Of a stretch of 64,000 nucleotides of DNA, positions 23,405 through 34,691 are shown piece by piece (positions within the stretch are counted from its first letter, which is position 1; every line of letters begins with the position of its first letter). Both the position numbers and the translations under genes were made by a program. This DNA is from Isoetes taiwanensis (Eukaryota; Streptophyta; Lycopodiopsida; Isoetales; Isoetaceae), in assembly GCA_021234155.1 (NCBI GenBank), contig JAJEKV010000072.1:5433620-5497619 (forward strand), given 5' to 3'. The notes under the pieces are model-generated. The model saw only the letters and a program-made list of their open reading frames with translations. It made no database searches and was not told the DNA's origin.

Positions 23405-23790
23405 TAAAAAAAAAAAAAAACCTTATCCATAGAACTTTCTCCAACGGATTATCAACACACTTTTATTCCTTGTTTATAAAGCGCGAGCCCTTTTAAAAAG
23501 TTGTGCTGGTCTTTTAAAAAAATAGAAGGCCTCTTCCTCTTTTAGGTTGCATTGTTTATAAAGCATGCGACCTTATGGCAGCCTTTTAAATAATAAAAGG
23601 CCCGCATCTATTTCCAATACCTTTTTCTTTTTTATCTTTAGTGACTTAAATATCTTTTTTCTAACAATGGCTTGCCACAAAAATCTCATTTTTTTTAATG
23701 AAAACTTTTTTTCCAACAAAAAAATTTGAAAAAAAAGCATTTACAAACATAATATGGTCTTTGGATTCATCATATCAATAGTTTCAAGAA
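23405..23790. other. AT-rich spacer with imperfect ~100-bp duplication
   Basis: It follows a 15-A run. TTTATAAAGC followed by a GCGACC/GCGAGCCC-type segment and an AAAAGGCC(C) end occurs twice (about 23475-23530 and 23559-23605). There is no gene. Confidence 0.5.
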
Positions 23791-24659
23791 GGGAGAAACT
23801 ACAAAATACCCTTATATTTTGACGAATTTCGCGACATACCCATGGGTTTAAATAAATTATTGAGATGCCCTTGGTCAATGTATATCCCTCTGTACAATTT
23901 TAAGTTTCACCTAATGCCCTCCAGTTTTCCGTATTTCGTAATAAACGGGAGGTCGAAATTACTGCAAAATTCTGTGCATTTTACAACACATATCGGCTGT
24001 GTGCATAGCGGCGCCGCTTCGTTTTATCCCCCATTCCTTTTTTCCCCTGTTTTTGTAGTGTTTAATCTTTTGTTCTGTTGCGTCGGAGGGCCGAAATGGG
24101 TCGTGATACTAAGCTTTCCATGTCTGCCGAGCTTCAGGACTACCGGAAGAAGTAGAAAAATATCTGGGCCAGAAACAGGAGGATTAGACTGGCGGGCCGC
24201 TTACATTTTTCTGGAAGGTTCAGCTTAACACTGATTTTGACGGTTTCAACATCATAAGCATGAGCGGCAGCTTCCGGCATACATTTATTTAATCTGATGT
24301 GCAAAGCTTCTTATTTTTGACACAGTAGAGTTCTTTGCCGGCATGCATTTCTTCTCCACAGACCCGTATCAAATGGATACATCACCAATAAGCTTAAGAA
24401 AACCTCGGATTCCCAGTGTTTTTGTCGGAAAAATCATCCTGCTTCTTAAGAAGAGTTTTTTCATTTGGGATCATCCCTCTATTCCCCCATTCTTCTATTT
24501 TCCGTTTTTCATCGCGTCATAACAGAGCTCTTCTTGATGTGTTCTTACCTTATAGGAAAGGGTGTGCCTTGCAATGAAGCGGCCTCTGCCATAGCCCACG
24601 AATGTTTCCGCCATAGCTGCTCAACATACGTAATTTTTCCTCCCATTTATTACGTAAGA

Positions 24660-24810
24660 TAATGCACGCCGGTCGAAATTCCGGCTATAATTTTTTTGGC
24701 GGCACCGCCAGACTCGGCGGCACACTCGCGGCTCCGCCGCTCGTGCGCCACCTCATCTGGCGGAGTCGCCTCAAAAATTATAGCCCGGAATTTCTTCCGG
24801 GCGTGCATTA
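24660..24810. repeat. GC-rich foldback of ~150 bp inside the MULE
   Basis: The ends TAATGCACGCC (24660-24670) and GGCGTGCATTA (24800-24810) are perfect inverted repeats, and pairing continues inward through AAATTCCGG/CCGGAATTT and CTATAATTTTT/AAAAATTATAG to a GGCGGC-rich centre. It may be a foldback MITE or a strong hairpin. No flanking duplication could be assigned. Confidence 0.85.
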
Positions 24811-25238
24811 CCTATTACATAGAATACCCTTCTGTAACGGATATTCATGGTGCCTTTTTAGCAAAGACGCCTATTTCTATTCTCGTTAGCTTAAACGAAG
24901 ACAAGACACCAAATTGATTTCTGGTCTATTGATTTGCTCTCAGCCCATCGATTTCCTCTAGTGATTTGCAATGATCCTCTTGTCGAAAGCAATGATTTGA
25001 TCTAATTTACAATAACAACTTATTGTAGTGAAATAAAATCAAGAAAGAGGATTTTTAGAAGTTAAAAAGCGATGAAAGATGCAAGGGCAGAGATCATAGT
25101 TCGCTCACATGCAGGGCCTAAGGGTATTTGGTGAATTTTGAAGCATTTGAAATTTGAAGAAAACCTCACGTTCTAGTTTTCAAGGGCATTTAGGAAATTC
25201 AAAGAAAACTTAAGGGCATTTGGGAAATTAATGTAAAT

Positions 25239-26225
25239 TTGTGCTAAACTCATTGCATCCAGAATTAAGGAGTATTTGCAAAGGTGTATTAGTGGTAATC
25301 AGTGTGCTTTCTTTCCTAATAGATTCATTCTTGAAAATTACATTGCTGCTATGGAAGGTTTGAATTGGAATAAGATTTCTAGCCAGAGCTGTATTCTCCT
25401 CAAGCTGGACTTCAAGAGAGCTTTTGACAACATTAGATGGGATTTTATTGAATATGCAATGACTAAGCTTGGATTTCATGACAATCTTATATAGCTTATT
25501 ATGGGTTTGAATTTAAAATCTAATTCTGCTATCCTTATTAATGGCTCCCCGAGTTCATTCTTCCCCCTTGGCAAAGGTGTTAGACAAGGTTGTCCCCTAG
25601 CTCCTTATTTATTTATAGTGGTTGCTGAGGTCTTCACTAAGGCTATCAGCATAATCAAAACATTGGTAACATTACTGGGCTTAATCTTTTTTATTCTAAT
25701 GATTCCTTATGTATTCAACAATATGCTGATGATACTTTCTCATTCTTAGAAAATGAGCCTAATAATATTGCCATCTTCATGGACATTCTGAGTCAATTCA
25801 GTGCTGCTTCTGGGGTAGCCTAAAATTTGTCGAAATGTGTTATTGTTGGTGATATTTCTAACTCACGTGTGGCTGATATAAAGGTAATTAAGACTACTGA
25901 AGCCATCAAACTTTTAGGCATGCGTCTGTCTCTTAACATAAACCTTACTGGTCTGTGGTCTCCTATTATTGAGAAAATTAGAGTTAAGCTTCACATGTAC
26001 AAAAACTCTCTTTCTTTGGCTGGTAGAGTTGTTATTGCCAATCAAGTTCTTATTAGCTCTCATATTTACTTCTCCTCTGCTTTAGTGGCTCCTGCTAATG
26101 TATACAAGCAAATTGAAAAGATTATAAGAGGTTTCATTTGGAATGGCAATAATTTGGTTAATTGGAATACCATTACAAGGAAGAAAAAAGAAAGTGGTCT
26201 GGCCTGCAAAAATCTTCATAAATAG
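25239..26225 (+). pseudogene. LINE B reverse transcriptase, truncated and frameshifted
   Basis: Visible motifs are LKLDFKRAFDNIRWDF (motif A, about 25400-25445), GKGVRQGCPLAPYLFIVVAE (motif B, about 25570-25630) and QYADDTFSFL (motif C, about 25720-25750). QYADD lies in a different frame from motif B. A thumb region with IKLLGMRLS and SLAGRVVIANQVL follows (25827-26225). There is a stop at 25496-ish and another at about 25821. The fingers and the whole endonuclease are missing because of the 5' truncation. Confidence 0.85.
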
Positions 26226-26323
26226 GCCCTAGCTCTTGCTGGCAAGTTTGTTTGGAAAGCTATTAATGGTTCGATAGTGTTGCTTCAAAATTCATTGTAT
26301 ACTGGCTTCAAAGAAATTCTCCT

Positions 26324-27582
26324 TTGGGGCACCCTAATGTTACTCATGATTTACCCAACTCAGCCTTCTATGAGGTCTCCTTGGCTACTAATATATCTCC
26401 TTTAATGAGAAATATCCTAAAGGCTTGGAATAATATGTTCTTGGCTTTTACTTATGATTATGAAAATAGACTTCATTCAGCTTTCTGGTCTCCTATTTTC
26501 AAGGATCATCCCCATTATGTGCTTGCTTTGAAACATCCACAAATTTACAAGAAATGGTATTCATATGGTATCAAAACTTTGGGTGACTTTTGGAATAATG
26601 ATAGATGGATTACCTGGTCAAATTTTAAAGTGAAGATTAGAGGATCTACTTCAGACAAGAAAATCTATAATCATATCAGAAGCAAAGTTGACTCCCTCTC
26701 AAGTGCAAGATGTTGGCTTGGATTGGCTGTTAAATAAAAAATCCTACTACAAGGTTAGATCAATTTATGATTTCTTGAATCAAAATTTTGATCCTCCTAA
26801 GTCTTCTCCTGTATGGAATATTGATTCAAATGCTACCAAAGCCTTATTTCTCAATGTCTGGAATTCTTATGCTTCCAAGAAAGTATCCTTCTTTATTTGG
26901 CTTATTGCCAACAAAAGCATTTCATGTCTCTAGGTTGCTGCTAGAAGAAATCCTAATTTGTCTGCAAATTGCCCCTTGAACTGTAATGGCATTGAAGATT
27001 TGGAGCATATTTTCTTTTGTCCAAAGTTGAATCCTTTGTGGTCTTGGTTTCATAGGCATTTTGGTCAATATTATAAATCTTCCATCATCAGTTTTCTGCA
27101 AGGGAATGACACTTATAGATTTAATATTGCTTTCTCGACTCTTTGGACTATTTGCAAGTCGAGAAACAGGTGCTTATATGGTCATAAGAGGTTTTCTTTG
27201 ACTTGGATTAAACTACACATTAAATATGATATTGAGCTTTGTGCCACAGCTCATAGAAATGTTTATGCTGATAATTATGACAGGTGTTGGAATCAACTTG
27301 GTGAATAGGAGGGGTATCATAACTTATTTATATCAAGTGTTCAATTCAGAGATACTAACTAAAGCTTTATTCATAAGATACATGGAGCTTTGCAGAGGGC
27401 CTCATACAAACAGATATTTTGTAACAGCTGATGGCTCTTCTCTCAGGAATGAGGTAGCAAGGTATGGTGTTGACAGGAAGCATGAACATCATGTCTGTTA
27501 TCCCCCTAAAAATCAGTGGACAGTGAGACAGATGATTTATGAAAATGAAGTTAGGAAAGCAGTTGAAAGGGTATGGGCATGA
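26324..27582 (+). pseudogene. LINE B C-terminal region with zf-RVT-like motif
   Basis: Several frames cover the region after the RT. CPLNCNGIEDLEHIFFC (about 26964-27020) is the CxxC-xxxHxxxxC motif of the zf-RVT region found at the end of plant L1 RT proteins. The last frame (27226-27582) ends about 380 bp before the A-rich tail. Frame changes near 26720, 26935 and 27230 break it. Confidence 0.7.
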
Positions 27583-28117
27583 ATCTTTACAAGAGAAGTG
27601 ATGCAAATGGTCTACATGTTCTGGTTCATTGGCTTAGTTCATTCAGTGAAATATTAGGCATAGGATGTGGACGTTCTGCCTGCTCTCCAAATTTGATCAT
27701 TGCTATCATCTGAAGTTTCGGATCGAAGATTTTGTTAAGATTGGTGGCTGCTTGCTACTTCAAGAAAATACTTGAATTTTGATCTTCAATCCTTCATCAA
27801 GGCTTATTCTCGAAACTGATACTGAATTTTATCCTGTCATTTTATCTTAAACTATTTTGGATTGATCTGTTAAGCCCATATGAGGACTTAACAAAACTTT
27901 GTATGGTTTTCCTTAATTAATGAAAAAAATCATCTCATACCTTCAAAAAACAAAAAGGGGGATTAACGTAAATCTTAAGGGCGTTTGAGTAATTTTAAAA
28001 GATACACAATACTTTGTATTTTGACCAAGGGCATCTCAGAAAATTATCAAAACTCAGAGGTATGTAGTAAAATTTGTCAAAACATAAGGGTATTTTGTAG
28101 TTTTTCCCTTTAAAGAA

Positions 28118-29060
28118 TTATATTTCTTTACTTGGAGCATATGATATGAAGCATTGGAAGCATCTCGGATCAGATTCACAAGAGATGGTCATAAACACGC
28201 CGAAATAAGTAAGATTTTCATTCATTATAGTAGCTACATACAATGTGTCTGAAAGAGATGATGGAGTAGTTGACCATAAGTACATTGTCAGACTACCCCA
28301 ATTATATGGAAAGGAAAAGGGTATAATAAAATATAGAGAAAATGGCAGTGCAATGAAGATTATTGGCGACAGCTTCTTATGGGCTTCTCATGGGGATGAA
28401 AAACCTCATCCTTACGAGCCTTTGAGGAAAACCCTAATGAGAAACCGTTGACAAAATCGTTCATATTGTACTCTACCTGCCTATGATGAAGAACCACCAT
28501 CACAAACCGCTACATGTCTATTGCTAGATATTGTTGTATGTGCGACATGGGCTGGAAGAGACACACATCACCGGGTATATATATTTGAAGATTCTTCAAC
28601 CAATTTATATTTTGCTGAATATTTTTTTCTTTAATATTTTCAACGACCTTTCCCAATGCCTCGAAGGGGCCAATTTTTTTTTCCTACACCACAGACCATT
28701 ACCTTCTTAAACTTCTAATTAAATTCCCCATAAAACCCCTTCTTGTTTTAGTGCATACTTATACAAGGAATAACTTAGGGCAGCAAGAGCCACTTTTTTT
28801 TCCTTTCCCATTTTACAATACCTAACACTATTAAGTATATTTGGTTCAAACCTTTTAGTATTTTGTCAATCTCGTTATACTGTGTATCCCAACTTGTGCA
28901 GGCATGTTTCCCAAATGAGGATTGCGATCTATGGTAAAAAAATGTGTAAATTGTACCCATCTAACAACTCTTGATGCTTGGAAGCACCCCTTGTATGAAT
29001 ATGCATCAAAATAAGAAGCACCCAAGGGCTAAAAAAAAAAAGAAAAAAAAGAATTACCTA
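28118..29060. other. Intergenic, no gene seen
   Basis: AT-rich with a mixed A/G run near 29030-29050. A 68-codon frame on the + strand (28245-28451) begins MSERDDGVVDHKYIVRLPQ but has no recognised domain. Confidence 0.5.
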
Positions 29061-29183
29061 ATGGGAAGAATTGATATGGAGTAGCTAATCCGGATGCGAA
29101 AAAGATGGAATGGTGGGTGGCGGACCTAAGGCGGCGACTGCAGGCGCTGGTCTGAGCGCTGGAACGGATTGAGCTCCGGAGGC

Positions 29184-31235
29184 ATGGCGGATGATCGGAA
29201 TGGGAGGAGTGACCTCCAGGGGATGCAGTCGACAACTCCTAGGCAGATTCCGAAGCTGGCGCGGGTGGCCCAGCAGACTCGTTTGAATGGGGTTGGTTCT
29301 TCCACCCAGAAGCCTGCTCCGCCTTCAGCGGATCCTCTTATGGCAGAAAGACAGGCTGTAGGGCTCGATTTGGCAGCCCCAGGGCTACAGAGCCCAACTG
29401 CGGGACTGCTGTTGTCATCATATTCTTCGGCAGGTGAGAAGGTTGGTGTTGGGAGGAGTTCGGCTGCTCTAGGGCCACAGGGCCAGCCTGCGGGGCTGGG
29501 GTCTGTGGTGCCCATGGATTCGGCTGCTCCAGTGCCGGATTTGGTCAGGTCGATGCTTGAGGCAGGCGCGGAGGGTGGTAGCGGGCCACTTCAATGTGGT
29601 GCCCATCAAGCTGGCATGTGCAGGGTTGTGAGGAGCGAAGGCATAGGGCAGACAGCCTTAAGCCCTCTTCCAGGGTGTGTGCAGCAACCAGGGGCTGGGC
29701 AAGGTTCTACGGAGATCGGAGGCAAGGAGGGAGCGGCCTGCCCGCTTCTGGGTTTGGTGCAGCAGCTAGGATCTGGGCGAGTTCCTTTGGAGGTCGGTGA
29801 GATGGAGGCAGTAACTCATCCCCCTGCAGGTCAGGGAGCATCCTCTGTACTTGATCTGCAGGTTGGCGTTCAGGCAGGGAGTACTTGTGCAGTGGATGTA
29901 CAGGCTGCGAGGGATGTAGAATTTATGGTCCCGAGTAGCATGCCGTCACTCGAGACAGCAACTCCGCTGGCCAGTCCAAACTCGCCTGTTTCTACGTTGC
30001 CGGAGGATCCCTTCGCAGTGGTAGAACCGATGTGCAGTTTGCCCCAGGGCAACGGGTGTAGTAGTGTGCCACAGCATCCGCATGAGCCGTCGGGACGGGA
30101 CGGCCCAAGTTTGGGAAGGCGTGTGGGTGAGGGGCACGGAGTCAGGGCGGCGGGTCCTGCATGGCGGACGAACGATACGGTGAGCCGGCTTTAACGGCCG
30201 CGGTTCTCAGAATGGATACGGCACACCGTGGCGCCTGCCGACGCTCATCGGATGGAGGAGGCTTTGGCCTTCTTGAATCAGCACAACAGGAGGGAGCTGC
30301 AGGTGGACCCGATTGGCCCTTCGGCTGCCATAGTCGAGTTAGATCATCAGCAGCATATCAAGTCTATTTTCAACCTAGTCTCGTGCGCAGTGCTGGTGTA
30401 CTATACTGGAGTGCTGGACACCAGAAGAGTAGGCGGGTGGCTGCAAGCTCACTTTAAGCGGCTGGGGATCTCACCGTTTCAGTCCTTGAAGTTCCTGGGG
30501 AACAATTTTTTCCTTCTTATGTTTGATGCGCCTCCGGTAGTGGAGAGGGTAGTAGCGAGAGGGGTTGACCTCATGTGGGGGAATTACCTGATTTACCAGC
30601 ATTACACCCCCGGGGTGAGTGCTCGGTCATTGTCGGCCCTGAAGATCCCGTGTTGGTTTTAGGTAATGGATCTCCCCGCGGATATGTTGTTGCCAGAGTT
30701 CATGATTGCGATGGCTAATGGGCTCGGCGGCTCGAAGATATGTGTGGCTTTACCCGCGGATAGTCCACTGCCTCCTTCAGTGACGGTTAAGAGCAGAGAT
30801 TGGTACTTTCGGTTTCCCCTCAGACTGTTAAATGGGGTAGAGATCCACAGAATGTTTCCCGCTCTACGGGTCTTCGCAGGCTCGCTTCCAGAGTTCGGGC
30901 CGGTGTCAGTATCAGGGGCGTCACGGGAAGCCAGGAGGGAGGTTCCGCAGGACGGGGACCAGGCTCGGTCCCAAACTCGGGTGGGGGAGGAGGTTCCTCC
31001 AGCTAGGACCCAGTCGGTCCCAGCGCCGGATAGACCACCTCGGTCTATCTCGGATAATGAGCCGGCAGCCACGCCAGGGGGGCAGGGATCGATATCTCCA
31101 CAGACGGTGGCCCAGAAGTTGCTTCACATCCAGCGGCTTCAGGAACGGGCAGAGCAGCGGCAATCATGGCAGATGGGTGCTGGACTCCGATGTTGTATCC
31201 ACCCAAGCCTCCTCGGAGGGGATGGATCTGGATAA
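29184..31235 (+). pseudogene. LINE C ORF1 with DUF4283-like region, two in-frame stops
   Basis: A single reading frame of 684 codons from ATG 29184 to 31235, interrupted only by TAA at 30192 and TAG at 30660. The first ~330 residues are Gly/Ala/Pro/Gln-rich and low in complexity. The part from about 30240 to 30760 has the look of DUF4283 (GGWLQAHFKRLGI, NNFFLLMF, then PCWF-stop-VMDLP). That domain is common at the start of plant LINE and retroelement ORF1 proteins. The final part is charged and Gln/Arg-rich. It would bind element RNA. No CCHC knuckle was seen. The absence of frameshifts over 2 kb suggests the stops are recent. Confidence 0.65.
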
Positions 31236-31404
31236 GGTGGCCCGGGTACGCTCGTGGGCAGACGAGGTGGATTTGGATGCGGAGGTTGCACTCACAGATA
31301 ACCCGCTCGCTCTTGTTCCATACAACTCAGATCAGGAGCCTGCTTCACTGGCAAGACGAGGGCGGAAGAAGAAGCATCGTAAGAATCCTTCTTCTCAGTC
31401 GTAG

Positions 31405-32150
31405 TTTTGAACAAAAAGATTGTGAGCTGGAACGTTCGTGGGGTGCGCTCATCAACCGCGAAGAGAACGAGAGTGGCGTTGGCTGTTCGTAAGTTGGATC
31501 CAGATATCTTGTGTCTTCAGGAGCATAAGTGTCGCAGGGGGGGCTCTCGGGCACTGTTGGATATGTTTGGATCGCAATAAGCTGCTGCGGTGGCCATCTC
31601 TGGGGCCTCTAAAGGTGGGACTGCCATTGCGTGGAAGATGCATGTGCAGGTGACTTTTACCATGGCTGACCGTTAGGGCAGGTGGGTCATCATCAAGTGG
31701 CGTGAGGGGCCGCGCGAGTGGGGGATTGTGAATGTCTATGCCCACAACAGCGCGCGGCAGAGAGGGGTGTTGTGGGCGTCGTTAAGACATAAGGTCGCAT
31801 CCTTGGGGGCAGATGTGGCTTGGCTGCTGTTGGGCGACTTCAACATAGTCGAGTCCATTCATGATAGGTGTGGCAGAGGTGCAGAAGTTGTGCAGGGTTT
31901 TGAGCGGCAGCAGTGGGGGTATTGTTGCTGGACTCCTTGCATTTGGCAGAGGCGGCGGGCGACTCTTCATTCACGTGGTGTAATCAGTGGACGGGGGCCG
32001 GTCGGGCGTACGCTCAACACGACAGATGCTATGCTAATACCCTAGCAGCGGATCAGGCGCCTCAGCTCAGGCGGACGAACATTCTGTCCACCGCGGTCTC
32101 TGATCATTTTCCTCAGTTAATCTCCCAGGGAGCGACTGCAGCCAGACTGA
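31405..32150 (+). pseudogene. LINE C APE-type endonuclease
   Basis: It starts KIVSWNVRGVRSS, the classic start of plant LINE endonucleases. DILCLQEHK (catalytic Glu region) follows, then GGTAIAW, NVYAHN, LLLGDFNIVE (catalytic Asp/Asn, about 31830) and AVSDHFPQL (catalytic Asp-His, about 32095). In-frame stops lie near 31578 and 31675, and a frameshift near 31910 separates the last part. It would nick target DNA for reverse transcription if intact. Confidence 0.85.
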
Positions 32151-32284
32151 GCCGCACTGTGTTCAAGTTAAATACCGCCTATCTCATGAAGGATGCTGAT
32201 TTCTCTTGGGGATGCCAACAGATTTGGTTTCGCACCTTTCGGGATAATTTTGGGATGGCGGGAATGGTGCAGGCCTTAGCTTAG

Positions 32285-33237
32285 GTTAAGGCATTCGCCA
32301 AGTCGCGGGGTAGTCGGAGAGCACGTCAAGAGAGGGAGGTGTTAGACGCATTGTATCGCGAGTTGGAAGATCTAAGGTCTCAGCCATCTGATGGGGTGCG
32401 GGAGAATGAGATTTTGCGCTGCATTGCAGCAGATGAATCCAGGAGGGTTGCTCAGGCAAGGGTGAAGGCAGGGATCACCTGGTTGCAGGAAAGGGAACAC
32501 TAATTCTCGAATGTTCTTCAAGGCGGCGCGGCAGAAGAAGTATGCAGCCTCTATGTCGTCACTGGCATTGGCTGATGGTCGTATTCTGAATTCGCGGGTG
32601 GACATTAAGCAGGCAACTTTTCATCACTTCTCTCAGTTCTTCCAGGAGAAGAGATACCCTTACACAGACGTAATGGAGGAGATTGTTCTCAGTAAAGTGT
32701 CATGTAAGGTGTCAGTAGAGAGGAGGCAGATGCTGCAGCGCCCGACTGCAAGTTGTCTTGAAAGAGACTATTAGTACCATGCAGTCTGGCTTCATTCCGG
32801 GCAGGCAGATTCTCAGCAATGTAGCAGCAGCATTCGAGGGCATTCATTGGGCACGCAGAACAGGTCAGCAGATTGTGTACTTGAAGCTGGATTTCGCAAA
32901 GGCCTATGATAGTGTTCGGTGGACGTTCTTGAAAAGGATGATGTTAGCCTTTGGATGTGGGGAGGCCTTTACAGCAGTGGCTATGAAGCTCTTAGTGTCC
33001 GCCAGAGCAACCCTCCTGTGTCACGACGAGTCATCTCCGATATTTAGGGTGGGGCGCGGAGTTCGCCAGGGATGCCCTTTGGCGCCCTTCCTCTTCAACA
33101 TTGTAGCGGAGGCCCTCTCGCAGTTGTTGACTTCCACACTGGAGGCTGGTGTGGTGGAGGGGCTGAGGATGGCAGATGGATCGCAGCAGATTGGGAGTCA
33201 GTATGCTGACGATTCAATTCCTCTTCCTGCAGGCTGA
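32285..33237 (+). pseudogene. LINE C reverse transcriptase, internal deletion
   Basis: 32285-32745 gives the connector and fingers start, in broken frames. From 32758 the frame carries QSGFIPGRQI, LKLDFAKAYDSVRW (motif A, about 32880-32925), VGRGVRQGCPLAPFLFNIVAE (motif B, about 33050-33110) and QYADDSIPL (motif C, about 33200). The expected ~130 residues before QSGFIPGRQ are absent. The thumb is displaced to 39412 by the copia insertion. Confidence 0.85.
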
Positions 33238-33302
33238 CGAGGGGAATCTGTTAAACACGAAGGAGCTGCTGGACACATTTTCCCTTGCTTCTGGCTGCCT
33301 CA

Positions 33303-33307
33303 TGAAT
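33303..33307 (+). other. Left target duplication TGAAT of the copia insertion
   Basis: TGAAT here and at 39412-39416 flank the copia insert. Removing the insert and one copy restores the LINE C sequence and frame. Confidence 0.85.
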
Positions 33308-33932
33308 TGTAGAAATTGTTCCAGAAATAGTCAGTATAACAATAGCTTTATTCACCAAATTTGCTAGACAACTTTATAAACAAAACTTATAAAAGCTTAG
33401 ATTCATGGAGCCAAAATATGGTCACTCATCCATAAACCTTTTACAAAAAACTACTCCTCCTGCGCTCAGCTCTCGACCTGTAAGCCCTCCTGTCTATCCA
33501 TTCCTCCAGTATTTATCTCCATATTTACCTTCCAATTCGGGTGCATCCACTTGTCAAATTGTGCATCCCCTTCATATAGAAAGTTCTCCAACTTGCCTAA
33601 AAATCAGGAGTAGATAGACTTGCCTTCCTTAAAATTCGGCCCTAGTTGACTTTGACTTTGACTGGTCAACACAAACCCTAAGTGGCGGGCAGGGGGTGTC
33701 TGTGTGTTTCTAGCGAGCCCAGCAACACCCGGGTAGGGGGTGCCCGCCACTTTGACTTTGACCCGCCACCTTTGACTTTGACTTTGACCTACTGCCACTG
33801 CTTCTCATAGGTCTTTCCAAAGCTTTGTATAACATGACACCATTTAACATGCCACTGCTCTAATCTACTGCCACTGCTTCTCATAGATTAGAATAGAATA
33901 TCACTCACAATTATTACATGACAACTACAACA
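33308..33932 (-). repeat. Copia 3' LTR
   Basis: 625 bp. In element orientation it begins TGTTGTAGTTGTCATG and ends CAATTTCTACA. It contains a run of TTGACTTTGAC repeats near 33648-33790. PPT AAGGGGGAA (33933-33941 on the minus strand) precedes it. Confidence 0.92.
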
Positions 33933-33964
33933 TTCCCCCTTCATGTAATAAGCAGATTCGAATA

Positions 33965-34440
33965 TTATCTTTGGATTATTGTTCTTAACTTGAGAAACCT
34001 GCTGGCTGTAAGTGCCTTGGTGAGAATATCAGCTAATTGTCCATCCGTTGCAACATATATCATTTGTAGCATGTTTTTCTTCACCATGTCTCTAAGAAAG
34101 TGGACTTCCATTTCAATGTGCTTTGTTCTTTCGTGAAGAACAGGGTTTTTTGACATAGCTATGCAACTGGTATTGTCACAGTAAATAGCAGTAGGATTAT
34201 TCTGTGGAGTTTCCAATTCTGCTAAGAGTCTTCTTTCCCAAATCAACTCCTTTGCTACTAAGCTGTGCCTTTGTATTCAGACCTCCGCAGACTTGATGCT
34301 ATGCTAGGATCAAGCACTTCCGTGCTCTGGTGCCCCACCCAACATGACTAAATAACCCGGCGGATTTTCTTTGATCTAAATCTCCTCCCCAAATCTGAAT
34401 CACAATATGCTTTCGGTTCAAGTTTAGCTGGATTGTACAT
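33965..34440 (-). pseudogene. pol: Copia RNase H
   Basis: In pieces: KLELKAYCDSDWGGD and STSGYLVMLGG (about 34440-34310), a damaged stretch near 34265-34310, then a 34246-33965 frame with AIYCDNTSC, HERTKHIEM and HFLRDMV. It ends QLADILTKAL. These are the usual copia RNase H motifs with the catalytic acidic residues present. The segment is repeated almost exactly at 38904-39411. Confidence 0.85.
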
Positions 34441-34691
34441 AATTCCAACTTCCAAGGAGCCCTTTAAATACCTCAAAATTCTTTTTTTGGCCAAATCAAT
34501 GAGCTACACCAGGATTGTTATTATATATGCTTAATAAATTGACAAAGAAAGGAAATATCCGCGCCTTGTACAATTAGCCACATAAGCAAGACAACCAATT
34601 AAAGATCTCAGATGGAGTTCTTTCCATTTGCCTCACCTCCCCGAAAGCAGATTTTGGGCACATATCTTCCGAAAATTCTCATGTCCGTGTA

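Larger units (their letters stand above)
25239..27961 (+). mobile_element. LINE B: 5'-truncated L1-type LINE
   Basis: It is flanked by ATTAATGTAAAT (25227-25238) and ATTAACGTAAAT (27962-27973), a 12-bp duplication with one mismatch. It begins within the RT and ends in an A-rich tail (about 27945-27961). Coding pieces on the + strand are the RT and a C-terminal zinc-finger region. Stops and frameshifts make it inactive. It is nested in the MULE, so it inserted later. Confidence 0.9.
23791..28108. mobile_element. Non-autonomous MULE (Mutator-like), carrying LINE B
   Basis: Terminal inverted repeats of about 88 bp begin GGGAGAAACTACAAAATACC (left) and, read from the right end, GGGAAAAACTACAAAATACC. 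They end in GAGATGCCCTTGGTCAA on both sides. The 9-bp flanks TTTCAAGAA (23782-23790) and TTTAAAGAA (28109-28117) differ at one base. Long TIRs plus a 9-bp duplication are the MULE signature. Without the nested LINE the element is about 1.6 kb. It has no transposase remnant, so it would depend on a transposase coded elsewhere. No captured host gene was recognised. Confidence 0.88.
29060..33307 (+). mobile_element. LINE C, 5' part (L1-type with ORF1, endonuclease, RT)
   Basis: + strand order is ORF1, APE endonuclease, then RT, broken at 33307 by a copia insertion. It resumes at 39412. Joining across the copia element gives a continuous reading SGCLMN to WSKCSALW, as expected after motif C of an L1-type RT. 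The region is GC-richer than its neighbours. A segment of RT between about 32745 and 32765 (the part normally leading to QSGFIPGRQ) is missing, which suggests an internal deletion. Confidence 0.88.

Noticed and set aside
28775..28960. Minus-strand frame resembling the end of a Ty3/gypsy integrase
   Set aside because: Only a vague resemblance, with no GDxVxLK motif or neighbouring pol sequence.
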